Source of the DNA: Chthonomonas calidirosea
Lineage (GTDB): Bacteria; Armatimonadota; Chthonomonadetes; Chthonomonadales; CAJBBX01
Length of the DNA stretch: 41,967 nucleotides
NCBI GenBank assembly: GCA_020722705.1
Contig: DYKI01000002.1
Location: forward strand, 1 to 41,967
Reading direction: 5' to 3'
Part shown: in pieces, positions 1-8,556 of the stretch
Layout of the letters: every line of letters starts with the position of its first letter
Position numbering within the stretch: the stretch's first letter is position 1
Translations under genes and position numbers: made by a program
The notes under the pieces: generated by a model
Told to the model about the DNA's origin: nothing
The model's database searches: none
The model's input: only the letters and a program-made list of their open reading frames with translations

Positions 1-51
1 CTAGCGTACCGGATGCGCGCCGAGGCGTCAAGGGCACTGAATGCACTCGCC

Positions 52-81
52 TTGACACCTTGTGACGCACACCCGTACAAT
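52..81 (+). promoter_or_regulatory. sigma70-type promoter for the ABC exporter operon
   Basis: A perfect -35 hexamer TTGACA lies at 52-57. An 18-bp spacer separates it from a -10 hexamer TACAAT (5 of 6 consensus) at 76-81. Transcription would start near 88, giving a leader of about 28 nt before the ATG at 116, which has a GGAGAG Shine-Dalgarno stretch at 103-108. An alternative in-frame GTG at 62 would lie inside this promoter, so the promoter also argues for the later start. Seen in sequence; activity is inferred. Confidence 0.7.
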
Positions 82-115
82 GGCCGAAGCAGGGGGCATA
101 TCGGAGAGAAACGGA

Positions 116-1132
116 ATGGCCATCGTAACCACGCGAGACCTGACTAAGATATACGGCAACAAGGTCATTGCGGTTAACGGCGTAAACCTGACGATCGAAG
201 AGGGATGCATCTTCGGTCTGCTTGGACCGAACGGTGCCGGAAAGACCACACTCCTGAAGCTCCTGTTAGGCCTTCAACGCCCCACGGCGGGAAGCGCCGA
301 GATCTTCGGCACACGCATATCGCCAAATGCCGCCGGGGTTCGCCGGCGCATCGGGTACCTGCCAACCAATCCGAAGTTTCCACCCTATATGAGCCCGATC
401 ACTTACCTTGACCTGATCGGCCAGCTCTTCGGTATGCCGTCGGAGGTTCGGAAGCCCAGGCTGGCTTCGCTGATCCGAGCGGTGGACCTGCTCTCGGCCG
501 CGTCACGGCCCATCCGCAGCTTCTCGACGGGCATGACGACTCGGCTGGGGATTGCGGCCTCACTCCTGAACGAGCCCGACCTCCTGATCTGGGATGAGCC
601 GACCGCAGGGCTCGACCCGGCGGGTCGCAAGTACACGCTCGACCTCATCCAGGAGCTGGGGCGCACCAAGACCATTATCGTGTCGTCGCACATCCTTTCC
701 GACATTGACCGTGTGTGCTCCCATGTGGGCGTCTTGCACAACGGACAGATCATCTACTCGGGGTCGGTGCGTGACCTGAAGCAGACCATCGGGCGCAACC
801 ACATCGAGATCGAGGTTGAAGCGCCGGACGAGCACATCGCTCAGTTCATCGAGAAGCTCCAGGCACTTCCCGACGTTATTGGCCACGCTGTGCGAGGCTA
901 CTGGATTGAGATCAGGTTCCGTCCCGATGCGGCGCTCGAACGTCCCCTTCAGGACGTGCTGAGGGCGGCAACCGAGACCGGTGTCGCAATCCTGTCATTG
1001 AGTTCGACCAAGGCGCAGACGGAGGACGCATTCATCCAACTGCTGGAGGCTGATCAGGCCGATGGATTCTCACGCGCGTACAACACCGGGCCGACGGACG
1101 CTTCTGGCGTCGGCGGCCCTGATCAAGGCTGA
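116..1132 (+). CDS. ABC-2 type exporter ATP-binding protein
   Basis: This 338-residue cytoplasmic ATPase hydrolyses ATP to power the adjacent permease. Walker A (GPNGAGKTT) is at about residues 37-45. A degenerate signature FSTGM, common in CcmA-like exporters, is near 136-140. Walker B LLIWDE is at about 156-161, followed by the D-loop and then the H-loop SSH near 188. The C-terminal 130 residues form the accessory domain usual for this class. ATG 116 is chosen over a GTG at 62 because it has a Shine-Dalgarno sequence and lies downstream of a strong promoter. The 3' end overlaps the permease gene by 71 nt, so the two are translationally linked. The substrate cannot be read from the sequence. 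Confidence 0.93.
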   Translation: MAIVTTRDLTKIYGNKVIAVNGVNLTIEEGCIFGLLGPNGAGKTTLLKLLLGLQRPTAGSAEIFGTRISPNAAGVRRRIGYLPTNPKFPPYMSPITYLDLIGQLFGMPSEVRKPRLASLIRAVDLLSAASRPIRSFSTGMTTRLGIAASLLNEPDLLIWDEPTAGLDPAGRKYTLDLIQELGRTKTIIVSSHILSDIDRVCSHVGVLHNGQIIYSGSVRDLKQTIGRNHIEIEVEAPDEHIAQFIEKLQALPDVIGHAVRGYWIEIRFRPDAALERPLQDVLRAATETGVAILSLSSTKAQTEDAFIQLLEADQADGFSRAYNTGPTDASGVGGPDQG

Positions 1133-2456
1133 TATTGCACAGCTTGCGCGAAGCTGGGTCCTGCGGGGCTGGCTCATTGCGCTGGTGTTGGCGGAGTTCT
1201 CCGCCATCGCCACGACCATGGCAGGCAACCGCGTGGCAGGAGTTCCGGCCAGCATGCTGGTCACGACCACGCTCGCCAGTTTCCTCGTCGTCTGGTCCAC
1301 GCTCATCATCGTACTCAGCGCCGGTTCCGTCGCCCCGGAGGCCGACATCATCTCCGACAGCATCCTTAGCCGTGCCTGCACCCGCAGCCAGTTCATTGTC
1401 GCCAAGCTCATCAGCCGTGCCGGGGTAATCCTCGCCGTCTACGCCGTCGGAGCCGGCCTGACCGGTTTCGTGGCATACAGGTACGCGGCGACCGATGTGA
1501 CTCTGCAGACACTCCTGACCAGCATCGGGATCGTAGGCCTGGCGGTCCTACTTCTCGTGGCGCTTGGTGTGTTGTTCAGCGTTGTTTTCAACAACACGGT
1601 CGTTTCCGTGGTTGCGCTTCTGCTTCTATGGTACGTTGCGTCGCCGATCTTCAGCTTCCTGGGTGCCGACTACCTGTCGCCCGCAAGCCTCATACGCAAC
1701 CTTCCAGCCATGCTGAAGGACCCGCAGGCGCCCCAGGTGGTCCAGTGCTCGGCCACAGAGACAAGCGTCTCCATCGCCTTCTCCAAACACGTTGATCCAC
1801 GTTCCGCCGAGGATCCATCGGCATATTCCATCGAGTCCCCGACCGGTGTCTCGCACCAAGCTGAAACCGCTGCCTACGACCGCCCCAGGACAACCGTCAC
1901 TCTGAGCGGCCTGTCGTTCACGCCGGGCGAAAAGGTCACCGTTACGGTCCGGGGAGTCACCGATCCGGGAGGGACCACGATCAGCGCTGCATCCGACACC
2001 GCCACATGCACTGTGCCCGGGGTCTCCCCACGCACCGAGGCGCCGAAGTCCGCCAAGCCCCCGCACGATCGGACCGCGCCGCGGTTGACAGCACTCGAAG
2101 CAACACAATCGAGCCTCCGGGCTACATTCAGCGAGCCCCTCGACCTGAAGTCGGCAGAGGACACAGCCCACTATGTGGTCGAGAACCCCGTCGGCAACCG
2201 CCAATCCGCGCGAGCTGCCACGTACCGATCCGACACCCGGACCGTGCTTCTTAGCGGGCTGAACCTCGACCTTGCGGTGCCCGTCAAGCTGACCGTGACG
2301 GATGTGCGAGACACAGCCGGAAATCCTGTATCGGTGCGGGGCAACTCGCTGATCCACGCGGAAGTCACGGCATGGAAGTACGTCCTGGGCTTCGGACTTC
2401 CTGCCGTATGCGCCGCGCTTCTTGCGGTTGTCTGGTTCAACCGACGCGACCTCTAG
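1062..2456 (+). CDS. ABC-2 permease with two extracytoplasmic Ig-like domains
   Basis: This 464-residue membrane partner of the preceding ATPase has five hydrophobic segments at about 36-54, 64-90, 117-138, 151-175 and 179-200. They are followed by roughly 235 hydrophilic residues and a sixth segment at 439-458 ending in a positive FNRRD tail. The hydrophilic part holds two repeats (about 224-318 and 338-432), each with an AFSKHVDP/TFSEPLD-like opening strand, a VTLSGL/VLLSGL strand and a VTV..VTD ending. This resembles the SbsA/Big-like Ig fold of surface proteins. With five preceding segments, the Ig pair should face the outside if the N-terminus is cytoplasmic. ATG 1062 has GGAGG at 1045-1049. 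Such domains are not part of ordinary ABC-2 permeases, so a role in substrate capture or wall contact is only a guess. Confidence 0.85.
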   Translation: MDSHARTTPGRRTLLASAALIKADIAQLARSWVLRGWLIALVLAEFSAIATTMAGNRVAGVPASMLVTTTLASFLVVWSTLIIVLSAGSVAPEADIISDSILSRACTRSQFIVAKLISRAGVILAVYAVGAGLTGFVAYRYAATDVTLQTLLTSIGIVGLAVLLLVALGVLFSVVFNNTVVSVVALLLLWYVASPIFSFLGADYLSPASLIRNLPAMLKDPQAPQVVQCSATETSVSIAFSKHVDPRSAEDPSAYSIESPTGVSHQAETAAYDRPRTTVTLSGLSFTPGEKVTVTVRGVTDPGGTTISAASDTATCTVPGVSPRTEAPKSAKPPHDRTAPRLTALEATQSSLRATFSEPLDLKSAEDTAHYVVENPVGNRQSARAATYRSDTRTVLLSGLNLDLAVPVKLTVTDVRDTAGNPVSVRGNSLIHAEVTAWKYVLGFGLPAVCAALLAVVWFNRRDL

Positions 2457-2561
2457 TCATTCGGGCGGCTTTCGGCATGCCCCTGCACAGCGGACCGGCC
2501 CGCGCCGTTGTGCTAAACTAAGCCGTTTTCCACCTTTCTGTCCGGAGTCGCCACCAACACC

Positions 2562-4376
2562 ATGCCAGACGTCCGTTCGATCCTCGCTACCGACTGCGGA
2601 AGCACGACCACGAAGGCCATTCTCATAGAGCAACAGGGCGATGAGTATCGCCTGGTTGTTCGCGGCGAAGCCCCCACTACGGTTGAAGCGCCGTTTGACG
2701 ACGTCACCGTCGGTGTGCTGAATGCCGTTCGAGAAGTGGAGGAACTCTCAGGCAAGTCGCTGATCAGCGGCGACAACCGTATCCTCACTCCTTCGTCGGG
2801 CCCAAAGACCGGCACCGACATGTACCTTTCGACATCGAGCGCCGGCGGCGGCCTCCAGATGACAGTCGCGGGAGTCGTCAAGGCCATGAGCGCCGAGAGC
2901 GCACAGAGGGCTGCGCTCGGAGCCGGCGCCATCATCATGGATGTCATTGCCGTTGACGATGGACGGCGCGATTATCAGAAGGTTGAACGCATCCGCGCCC
3001 TGCGGCCTGACATGATCCTCATGTCAGGAGGCACGGACGGCGGGACGATCAACCATCTCGTCGAACTGGCGGAGATGCTGGTTGCGGCTGATCCCAAGCC
3101 GCGTCTCGGGATCGGCCTGAATCTGCCCGTCATCTATGCAGGCAACCGTGACGCGTACGCGGCCGTCCATGAACTGCTGCAGGGTCGCGTTGCTCTCCGT
3201 CAGGTCGAGAACCTCCGTCCTACCCTCGAGCGTGAGAATCTGCTGCCTGCCCGTGAGGCCATCCACGATCTGTTCCTGGAGCACGTGATGCAGCAGGCAC
3301 CTGGATACAGCAAGCTGTCCTCGTGGGTCAGCACGGGCATCATGTCAACGCCGAACGCTGTGGGCAAGATCATGCAGACGATCGCCGCCCAGCGCAATAT
3401 AACCGTCCTCGGCGTGGATATCGGCGGAGCCACGACCGACGTTTTCTCCGTCTTCCGCAATCCCAACGGAGACAGCATCTACAACCGTACGGTCTCGGCC
3501 AACCTCGGCATGAGCTACTCAATCTGCAATGTGCTGACCGAAGCTGCGCCGGAGAACATCCGCAGATGGATACCCCTTGAGATCAGCGAGGCGGAGTTGA
3601 GGAACCAGCTCCGGAACAAGATGATCCGGCCCACAACGATTCCGCAGCGGCTCGCGGACCTGCACGTAGAGCAGGCAGTCGCACGAGAAGCGCTGCGCCT
3701 TGCGTTCGATCATCATAAGTCGCTCGCGCGCGGCCTGACAGGAGTTCAGCAGCAGCGGACCATCGGCGACGCGATGACTCAGGAGGGATCCGGCAAGACC
3801 CTGGTGGACCTGATGGCGCTCGACATGATTGTCGGCAGCGGCGGCGTTCTGTCCCATTCGCCGCGACGCGGTCAGGCGGCCATGATGATGATGGATGCCT
3901 ACCAGCCTGAAGGCGTGACGCTCCTGACAGTAGACTCCATCTTCATGATGCCGCAGCTTGGGATTCTCTCGACGGTCCTGCCCGAGGCTGCCACCCAGGT
4001 CTTCGAGCGCGACTGCCTTGTCTACCTGGGCACATGCGTCGCCCCCGTGGGCACAGGCCGCGATGGCGACCCGTGTGTAACTGTGAAGATCGGCACAGAG
4101 TCGGTGGCGGTACCCTACGGATCCATCCGTGTTCTGCCGCTCGGCTATGGACCTGATGGAGCCCCGTTGCGCGTGGATGCCCACGTTCAACCGGTTCGCG
4201 GATTCGATGTTGGTTCCGGCAAAGGGCGTGCCCGCACCATCGTCGCGACCGGCGGCGAGGTGGGCCTCATCATTGATGCTCGCGGACGCCCGCTGACGCT
4301 GCCGTCCGACGACAACGCGCGGATCACCCGCGTCAGGGAATGGTTGACGGCTATGGGCCTGCCGACCGGCCCGTGA
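2562..4376 (+). CDS. GlmL/MutL-family ASKHA ATPase (mutase reactivation-like)
   Basis: This 604-residue protein belongs to the GlmL/MutL family, whose members accompany cobalamin-dependent glutamate mutase and are thought to reactivate or chaperone it. It shows the actin/Hsp70-type ATP site. Phosphate-1 is ATDCGSTTTK at residues 9-18, phosphate-2 is VDIGGATTDVF near 285-295, and the adenosine motif GSGGVLSH is near 425-432. The family core LMSGGTDGG is also present. Length is in the family's usual range of about 600. No mutase S or E subunit is nearby, so the mutase role is doubtful here. A 105-nt gap separates it from the exporter; the Shine-Dalgarno is weak (CGGAG about 14 nt upstream). The family assignment is firm and the cellular role is not. 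Confidence 0.88.
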   Translation: MPDVRSILATDCGSTTTKAILIEQQGDEYRLVVRGEAPTTVEAPFDDVTVGVLNAVREVEELSGKSLISGDNRILTPSSGPKTGTDMYLSTSSAGGGLQMTVAGVVKAMSAESAQRAALGAGAIIMDVIAVDDGRRDYQKVERIRALRPDMILMSGGTDGGTINHLVELAEMLVAADPKPRLGIGLNLPVIYAGNRDAYAAVHELLQGRVALRQVENLRPTLERENLLPAREAIHDLFLEHVMQQAPGYSKLSSWVSTGIMSTPNAVGKIMQTIAAQRNITVLGVDIGGATTDVFSVFRNPNGDSIYNRTVSANLGMSYSICNVLTEAAPENIRRWIPLEISEAELRNQLRNKMIRPTTIPQRLADLHVEQAVAREALRLAFDHHKSLARGLTGVQQQRTIGDAMTQEGSGKTLVDLMALDMIVGSGGVLSHSPRRGQAAMMMMDAYQPEGVTLLTVDSIFMMPQLGILSTVLPEAATQVFERDCLVYLGTCVAPVGTGRDGDPCVTVKIGTESVAVPYGSIRVLPLGYGPDGAPLRVDAHVQPVRGFDVGSGKGRARTIVATGGEVGLIIDARGRPLTLPSDDNARITRVREWLTAMGLPTGP

Positions 4377-4407
4377 GCCTCCCAACGATGAAAAGGAGAA
4401 TGCTGCA

Positions 4408-5871
4408 ATGCGCGTGAGACGTGCATGGATGCTGGTGTGTGCCTCCGTATCGCTGTTTCCGGCTGTCGCAAGCGCAGAGGTAAAACTGTCGCCCCTATTC
4501 GGCGACAACATGGTGCTTCAGCGAAACGTTCGTGCCGCAATATGGGGCGTTGCGTCCCCCGGAGAGTCCGTGACGATTGTAACAGGGCCGCGCAAGGTGG
4601 TTGTTCGGGCCGGAGACGATGGCAGATGGGAGGCTCGCGTTGGACCGTTTCCGGCCGGCGGTCCGCACACCATCACCGTCTCCGGTCAGTCGAACACGGT
4701 CACCATCAACAACGTGATGTTCGGCGAGGTATGGATTGCATCGGGCCAGAGCAACATGGAGTGGCCTGTCGCGGGATCGCGCAACGCCGAATACGAGATC
4801 AAGAACGCGACCAATCCGGCCATCCGACTCTTCAAGGTCGCCAAGGCTTCGAGACCCGAACCCACGCGCGAGCTGAGCGGCTCGTGGTCCGTATGTTCGC
4901 CTGAGAGCGTCCCCGGTTTCTCGGCCGTGGCCTATTTCTTTGGCAGGGCGCTGTTCCGCCGCCTTCAGGTACCCATCGGGTTGATCCAGACCGCGTGGGG
5001 CGGCACACCCGCCGAGTCCTGGACGGCCCGAAGCTGGCTGGAGACGGATCCTGATCTTTCGCCGATGTTGGCCCGCATACCCGCACCGGGGCAGACAGTC
5101 AAGCCCAACGATCCGAGCAAGCCCGCCTGGGATGGGTGGACTCCGACGGGTCTCTACAACGGGATGATCGCCCCGATTGTGCGTTACTCAATCGCGGGCG
5201 CTATCTGGTATCAGGGCGAGTCGAACGCCTCACGCGCATATCAGTACCGGAAGCTCTTCCCGGCCATGATCAAGTGCTGGCGAGAAGCCTGGGGCCAGGG
5301 TGACTTCCCATTCCTATGGGTGCAGCTTGCCAACTTCATGAAGCGCCAGCCGGAACCTGGAGACAGCGCCTGGGCCGAACTGCGCGAAGCACAAACGATG
5401 ACGCTGAGCCTGCCGCATACCGGGCAGGCGCTGGCCATAGACATCGGTGAGGCAAACGACATCCATCCGCGCAACAAGCAGGACGTCGGGATACGACTGT
5501 GCCTGGCTGCCCAGTACATCCACTATGGGGACCGCGATGTCGTCGCGTCAGGACCCACCTACAAGGCAATGACGGTGAGCGGATCGAAGGTGACCATTAC
5601 CTTCACGAACATCGGCGGCGGGCTCGTGTCGAAGGACGGACTTCCTCTGTCCGGGTTTGCCGTCGCAGGCCCCGATCGGAAGTTCCATTGGGCACAGGCG
5701 AGGATATCCGGATCCACGGTAATCGTGTCCAGTGACGCCGTCGAAAACCCCGTCGCGGTGAGGTATGCATGGGCCGACAATCCGCCTGCGACCCTCTACA
5801 ACGCAGCGGGATTGCCGGCAGGCCCATTCCGAACCGACGACTGGCCCGGCATCACCGTCAACAACCGCTAG
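4408..5871 (+). CDS. secreted sialate O-acetylesterase (SGNH/SASA family)
   Basis: This 487-residue protein has a signal peptide (about residues 1-22, cleaved after an A-S-A-like site) and the SASA-type hydrolase fold. Such enzymes remove O-acetyl groups from sialic acid or from other acetylated sugars. Seen directly are the nucleophile block SGQSNMEW with Ser115, the block TAWGGTPAESW, the oxyanion segment AIWYQGESN, and the Asp/His pair in DIHPRNK (Asp351, His353). An N-terminal beta domain precedes the catalytic core, as is usual in this family. The ATG has a clear AAAAGGAG at 4391-4398. It is co-directional with the ASKHA ATPase gene, 31 nt away. The true acetylated substrate is unknown; xylan or other glycans are possible. 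Confidence 0.88.
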   Translation: MRVRRAWMLVCASVSLFPAVASAEVKLSPLFGDNMVLQRNVRAAIWGVASPGESVTIVTGPRKVVVRAGDDGRWEARVGPFPAGGPHTITVSGQSNTVTINNVMFGEVWIASGQSNMEWPVAGSRNAEYEIKNATNPAIRLFKVAKASRPEPTRELSGSWSVCSPESVPGFSAVAYFFGRALFRRLQVPIGLIQTAWGGTPAESWTARSWLETDPDLSPMLARIPAPGQTVKPNDPSKPAWDGWTPTGLYNGMIAPIVRYSIAGAIWYQGESNASRAYQYRKLFPAMIKCWREAWGQGDFPFLWVQLANFMKRQPEPGDSAWAELREAQTMTLSLPHTGQALAIDIGEANDIHPRNKQDVGIRLCLAAQYIHYGDRDVVASGPTYKAMTVSGSKVTITFTNIGGGLVSKDGLPLSGFAVAGPDRKFHWAQARISGSTVIVSSDAVENPVAVRYAWADNPPATLYNAAGLPAGPFRTDDWPGITVNNR

Positions 5872-5894
5872 AGGAAGGACCAGGTCCGCAACAG

Positions 5895-6527
5895 GTGGGG
5901 AATCCAGAGACACCGGAGCGCAGGCGCGCCACACTGCGTCTTGGCACCCGAGAACGCGTTCGTCTGCAGACCGCCGTCATCGCCATCATCGTCGCGTTGC
6001 TGGCCGTTGCGCTCCGCCCCATCTTCATCAGGCTTGTCGAAGTGCGTGACTTCCAGTCGTGCCAGACCAACGTCCGGAAGATCGCTCAGAGCCTCGGCAT
6101 CTACGCTCAGGAATGGGACGACACTTACCCAATCTCAAGCGTCTGGCTCGACGCGGTACGCGGTCGTATGGCGGCCGTAGACCCTGACCGGTACCTGAAG
6201 TGCCCTCGCGACAAAACCGACTCGCCGTCCAGCTATGTGTACAACGAGCTCATGGCGGGCCTCAGTCTGACCGTCCGGCGCAATGATCCGGAGATGATCG
6301 CCCGAAGGCGGCAGTTGCGGCGTCTCGACCGAGCCGTGCTGGTCCTCGAGAAGCACGGCTCGGCCGACAATGCCCATGCACCGATGCCAGACTGGAACGC
6401 AGTTCGGAGCATCATGGACCTGCCGCACACAATGCCCGAGCCGACAGGCTCAATGATCTACGGCAGCGGTCGGGCCTGGTTCCGCACTCGCGAGACGCTG
6501 GACAGCTATGCGGGTCGCAGATTCTAG
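5895..6527 (+). CDS. pseudopilin-like single-pass membrane protein
   Basis: This is a 210-residue protein of no assigned function. After about 25 charged residues there is one hydrophobic segment (about 29-52), then the motif CQTNVRKIAQSLGIYAQEWD. That motif closely resembles the C-x2-N-x-K-Q-I-G-x-A-x-x-x-Y-x-x-D-x-D segment that follows the transmembrane helix of type II pseudopilin-like proteins abundant in Armatimonadota and Planctomycetes. The G-F-T-L-x-E prepilin cleavage motif is absent, so it may stay as an anchored protein. The rest matches the 'product quality' half of those proteins, with a single LKCPRDK box. GTG 5895 is preferred; GAGGAAGG lies about 16 nt upstream, so the start is uncertain, and any earlier start would overlap the esterase gene. 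Confidence 0.65.
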   Translation: MGNPETPERRRATLRLGTRERVRLQTAVIAIIVALLAVALRPIFIRLVEVRDFQSCQTNVRKIAQSLGIYAQEWDDTYPISSVWLDAVRGRMAAVDPDRYLKCPRDKTDSPSSYVYNELMAGLSLTVRRNDPEMIARRRQLRRLDRAVLVLEKHGSADNAHAPMPDWNAVRSIMDLPHTMPEPTGSMIYGSGRAWFRTRETLDSYAGRRF

Positions 6528-6566
6528 CGGCAGATAGAGGTCCCCAGTGCCAGAGGAAGGACAAAG

Positions 6567-7712
6567 TTGGGAACAGCGTATACACCCGGACTGAAAGTCA
6601 GCTCAAACACCCTCATCGAGAAGACACGACGACTGCCCCTCAAGGGAACAGTGGTTGTCAACGTCGGTGACCACGTTGAGCCGAATACAATCGTTGCGCG
6701 CACCGAGTTGCCGGGGCCAATGCAAACCATCAAGCTGGCCGAGCAGATGGGCGTCGAGCCTGCCGAGGTGCGCGCAGCTTTGCGCGTCGCGATCGGCGAC
6801 AAGGTCGAGAAAGGCACGCTTCTCGCCCAGACCAAGGGGCTGTTCGGATGGTTCAAGAGCGAGTTCAAGTCGCCGGTCTCCGGCACGATCGAGATGCTCT
6901 CGGAGCAGACCGGCCACATCGGAATCCGGATGCCCCCCACACCCGTCGAGAAGGATGCCTACATACGCGGCGTGGTCAAGGAGATCATCCCGGAAGAAGG
7001 CGTCATAGTCCAATGCCGCGGCGCGCTTGTGCAGGGCATCTTCGGGGTCGGCGGTGAGCGTCAGGGTCGCATTGCCGTCGTAACCGATGGACCCGACGCC
7101 GGCCTTGCCGATACGCTGATTGCGCCAGAACATGCGGGCTGCATCCTGGTGGGCGGTTCGAACGTGACCGCTGCAGCTCTGCGTAAGGCCGCGCAGGTCG
7201 GAGCCGCAGCGATTGTCGTCGGAGGCATCGTTGACCGAGATCTCATCGAGTACCTGCGCGAGGCGCTCAAGGACGCATCATTCGATATCGGCGTTGCTAT
7301 TACCGGTCATGAGCCGATCCCGTTCACGCTCGTAGTGACAGAAGGTTTCGGCACCATCAGGATGGCCAACCGCACGTTCGAGCTGCTGAAGTCGCTGGAC
7401 GGCTCGTTGGCCTCTGTCAACGGAGCGACACAGATACGCGCCGGCGTCATCAGGCCGGAGGTCATTGCGCCCTCTGAAACGGCCGATGGCGCTGTCGCAG
7501 ACGATACAGGTTTTGGGCAACTGGGCGTGGGCACCTACATTCGAGTCATCCGTGAGCCGTACTTCGGCCGGCTCGGGCATGTCACTGCCCTGCCGCCTGA
7601 ACTCCAGCAGATAGAGAGCGAGACCCACGTCCGCGTGCTTCATGCGCGGCTCGACGACGGTCGTGATGTCATCGTGCCGCGAGCCAATGTGGAGATCATC
7701 GAGGCAAGCTGA
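6567..7712 (+). CDS. conserved protein with barrel-sandwich and KOW-like segments, function unknown
   Basis: This 381-residue protein has a TTG start with AGGAAGG at 6554-6560, six bases upstream. Two stretches look like lipoyl/biotinyl-type barrel-sandwich strands: LPLKGTVVVNVGDHVEPN (about 24-41) and VAIGDKVEKG together with SPVSGTI (about 72-112). A central alpha/beta part contains GGSNVTAAALRKAAQ and IVVGGIVDRDLIEYL. The C-terminus (about 318-378) reads IRVIREPYFGRLGHVTALP, which resembles a KOW/NusG-type beta barrel. No biotinylated or lipoylated lysine motif (MKM or DKA) is evident. I believe proteins like this occur beside GlmL-family ATPases in other genomes (from memory, not checked), which would make it a partner of the protein encoded at 2562. 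No signal peptide is seen. Function is unknown. Confidence 0.7.
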   Translation: MGTAYTPGLKVSSNTLIEKTRRLPLKGTVVVNVGDHVEPNTIVARTELPGPMQTIKLAEQMGVEPAEVRAALRVAIGDKVEKGTLLAQTKGLFGWFKSEFKSPVSGTIEMLSEQTGHIGIRMPPTPVEKDAYIRGVVKEIIPEEGVIVQCRGALVQGIFGVGGERQGRIAVVTDGPDAGLADTLIAPEHAGCILVGGSNVTAAALRKAAQVGAAAIVVGGIVDRDLIEYLREALKDASFDIGVAITGHEPIPFTLVVTEGFGTIRMANRTFELLKSLDGSLASVNGATQIRAGVIRPEVIAPSETADGAVADDTGFGQLGVGTYIRVIREPYFGRLGHVTALPPELQQIESETHVRVLHARLDDGRDVIVPRANVEIIEAS

Positions 7713-8031
7713 ATCACTTGTGAAAAATCGCGCAGATGTGTTCGGCAGGGCCATGAGCCGAGGTATACTCCTCATCGAAGGCAAGACCCCTGGATATCGC
7801 AACCACTGTGCCGCACACCTCGCTCATCGTTCTGGCAAGCTTTTCAAGCGTTCCGTCGGCAATGCTGCGAACGCCCAACCTTAACCATTACAACCGTCAC
7901 CCGATTTCCCCGATCGAACTGCGTCTGAAGTCGGCGCGAACGGCGGAAGCGCCATCGTCTCGCCTCGCCTTCAGCTCCGTCTGCCGTCGCTCAGGCGCTT
8001 TGCATCGCGGCGAAACACCAAGGAGACATGC
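7713..8031 (+). promoter_or_regulatory. hox leader: non-coding leader upstream of the hydrogenase operon
   Basis: This 319-nt gap contains no convincing gene. It holds a candidate -10 box TATACT at 7764-7769 without a recognisable -35 hexamer, which could mean an activator-dependent promoter. A TGTGA half-site occurs near 7719 in an A-rich patch, but no complete CRP/FNR palindrome follows it. Just before hoxE there is a strong AAGGAG at 8020-8025. A 7-bp inverted repeat, AAGCGCC/GGCGCTT, with a long loop flanks the last 60 nt. Any leader transcript from 7776 would be about 256 nt. The regulatory role is inferred from position only. Confidence 0.35.
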
Positions 8032-8556
8032 ATGACAGCCGCACCCCCCAAAGCGCCGCCGCCAAGTGAGGTCTCGCCGAGGTCCCATCCGAGCGGCGAC
8101 AACCGGTTCAAGATGCTGGAAGCCACCATGAAGAGGCACCAGTATCAAGCGGACGCTCTCATTGAGGTGCTCCATACCGCCCAGGAGCTGTTCGGCTTTC
8201 TCGACATGGACCTCTTGCTGCACGTCGCTCACAGCCTCAAGGTTCCTCCGAGTCGCGTGTTTGGCGTAGCAACGTTCTATCACTTCTTCTCCCTGAAGCC
8301 TCAAGGCGAGCATACGTGCGTGATTTGTATGGGCACCGCGTGTTACGTCAAAGGCGCAGGCAATCTCGTCGCCGCCATTGAGCGCCTATGCGGCATCAAG
8401 GCAGGCGAAACCACCAGCGACGGCAAAGTCTCGCTCATCACGGCGAGGTGCCTTGGCGCATGCGGCATAGCTCCCGCAGTCGTGCTGGACGGCCAGGTCG
8501 CCGGATACCAGACACCCGAGACCCTGACCGAGACAGTGAAAGGTTGGTTATCCTGA
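8032..8556 (+). CDS. hoxE: NAD(P)-linked hydrogenase diaphorase subunit HoxE (NuoE-like, [2Fe-2S])
   Basis: This 174-residue thioredoxin-like ferredoxin subunit relays electrons between the HoxFU diaphorase and the rest of the complex. The [2Fe-2S] ligands fit the NuoE pattern: Cys99-x4-Cys104 (CMGTAC) and Cys140-x3-Cys144 (CLGAC). The preceding helical domain with [14 protein letters not shown] is typical of HoxE/NuoE. ATG 8032 has AAGGAG 7 nt upstream. The first 25 residues are Pro/Ser-rich and not conserved. It is the first gene of the hox operon, and its stop overlaps the hoxF start in TGATG, indicating translational coupling. The complete hoxEFUYH set makes HoxE a better name than NuoE. 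Confidence 0.92.
   Translation: MTAAPPKAPPPSEVSPRSHPSGDNRFKMLEATMKRHQYQADALIEVLHTAQELFGFLDMDLLLHVAHSLKVPPSRVFGVATFYHFFSLKPQGEHTCVICMGTACYVKGAGNLVAAIERLCGIKAGETTSDGKVSLITARCLGACGIAPAVVLDGQVAGYQTPETLTETVKGWLS

Noticed and set aside
62-115. Upstream GTG start for the ABC ATPase gene
   Set aside because: It would lie between the -35 and -10 boxes of the promoter at 52-81 and has no Shine-Dalgarno sequence.
7830-7850. TGGCAAG-containing stretch resembling a sigma54 promoter upstream of hoxE
   Set aside because: The -24 GG is present but the -12 GC element is missing at the required spacing.
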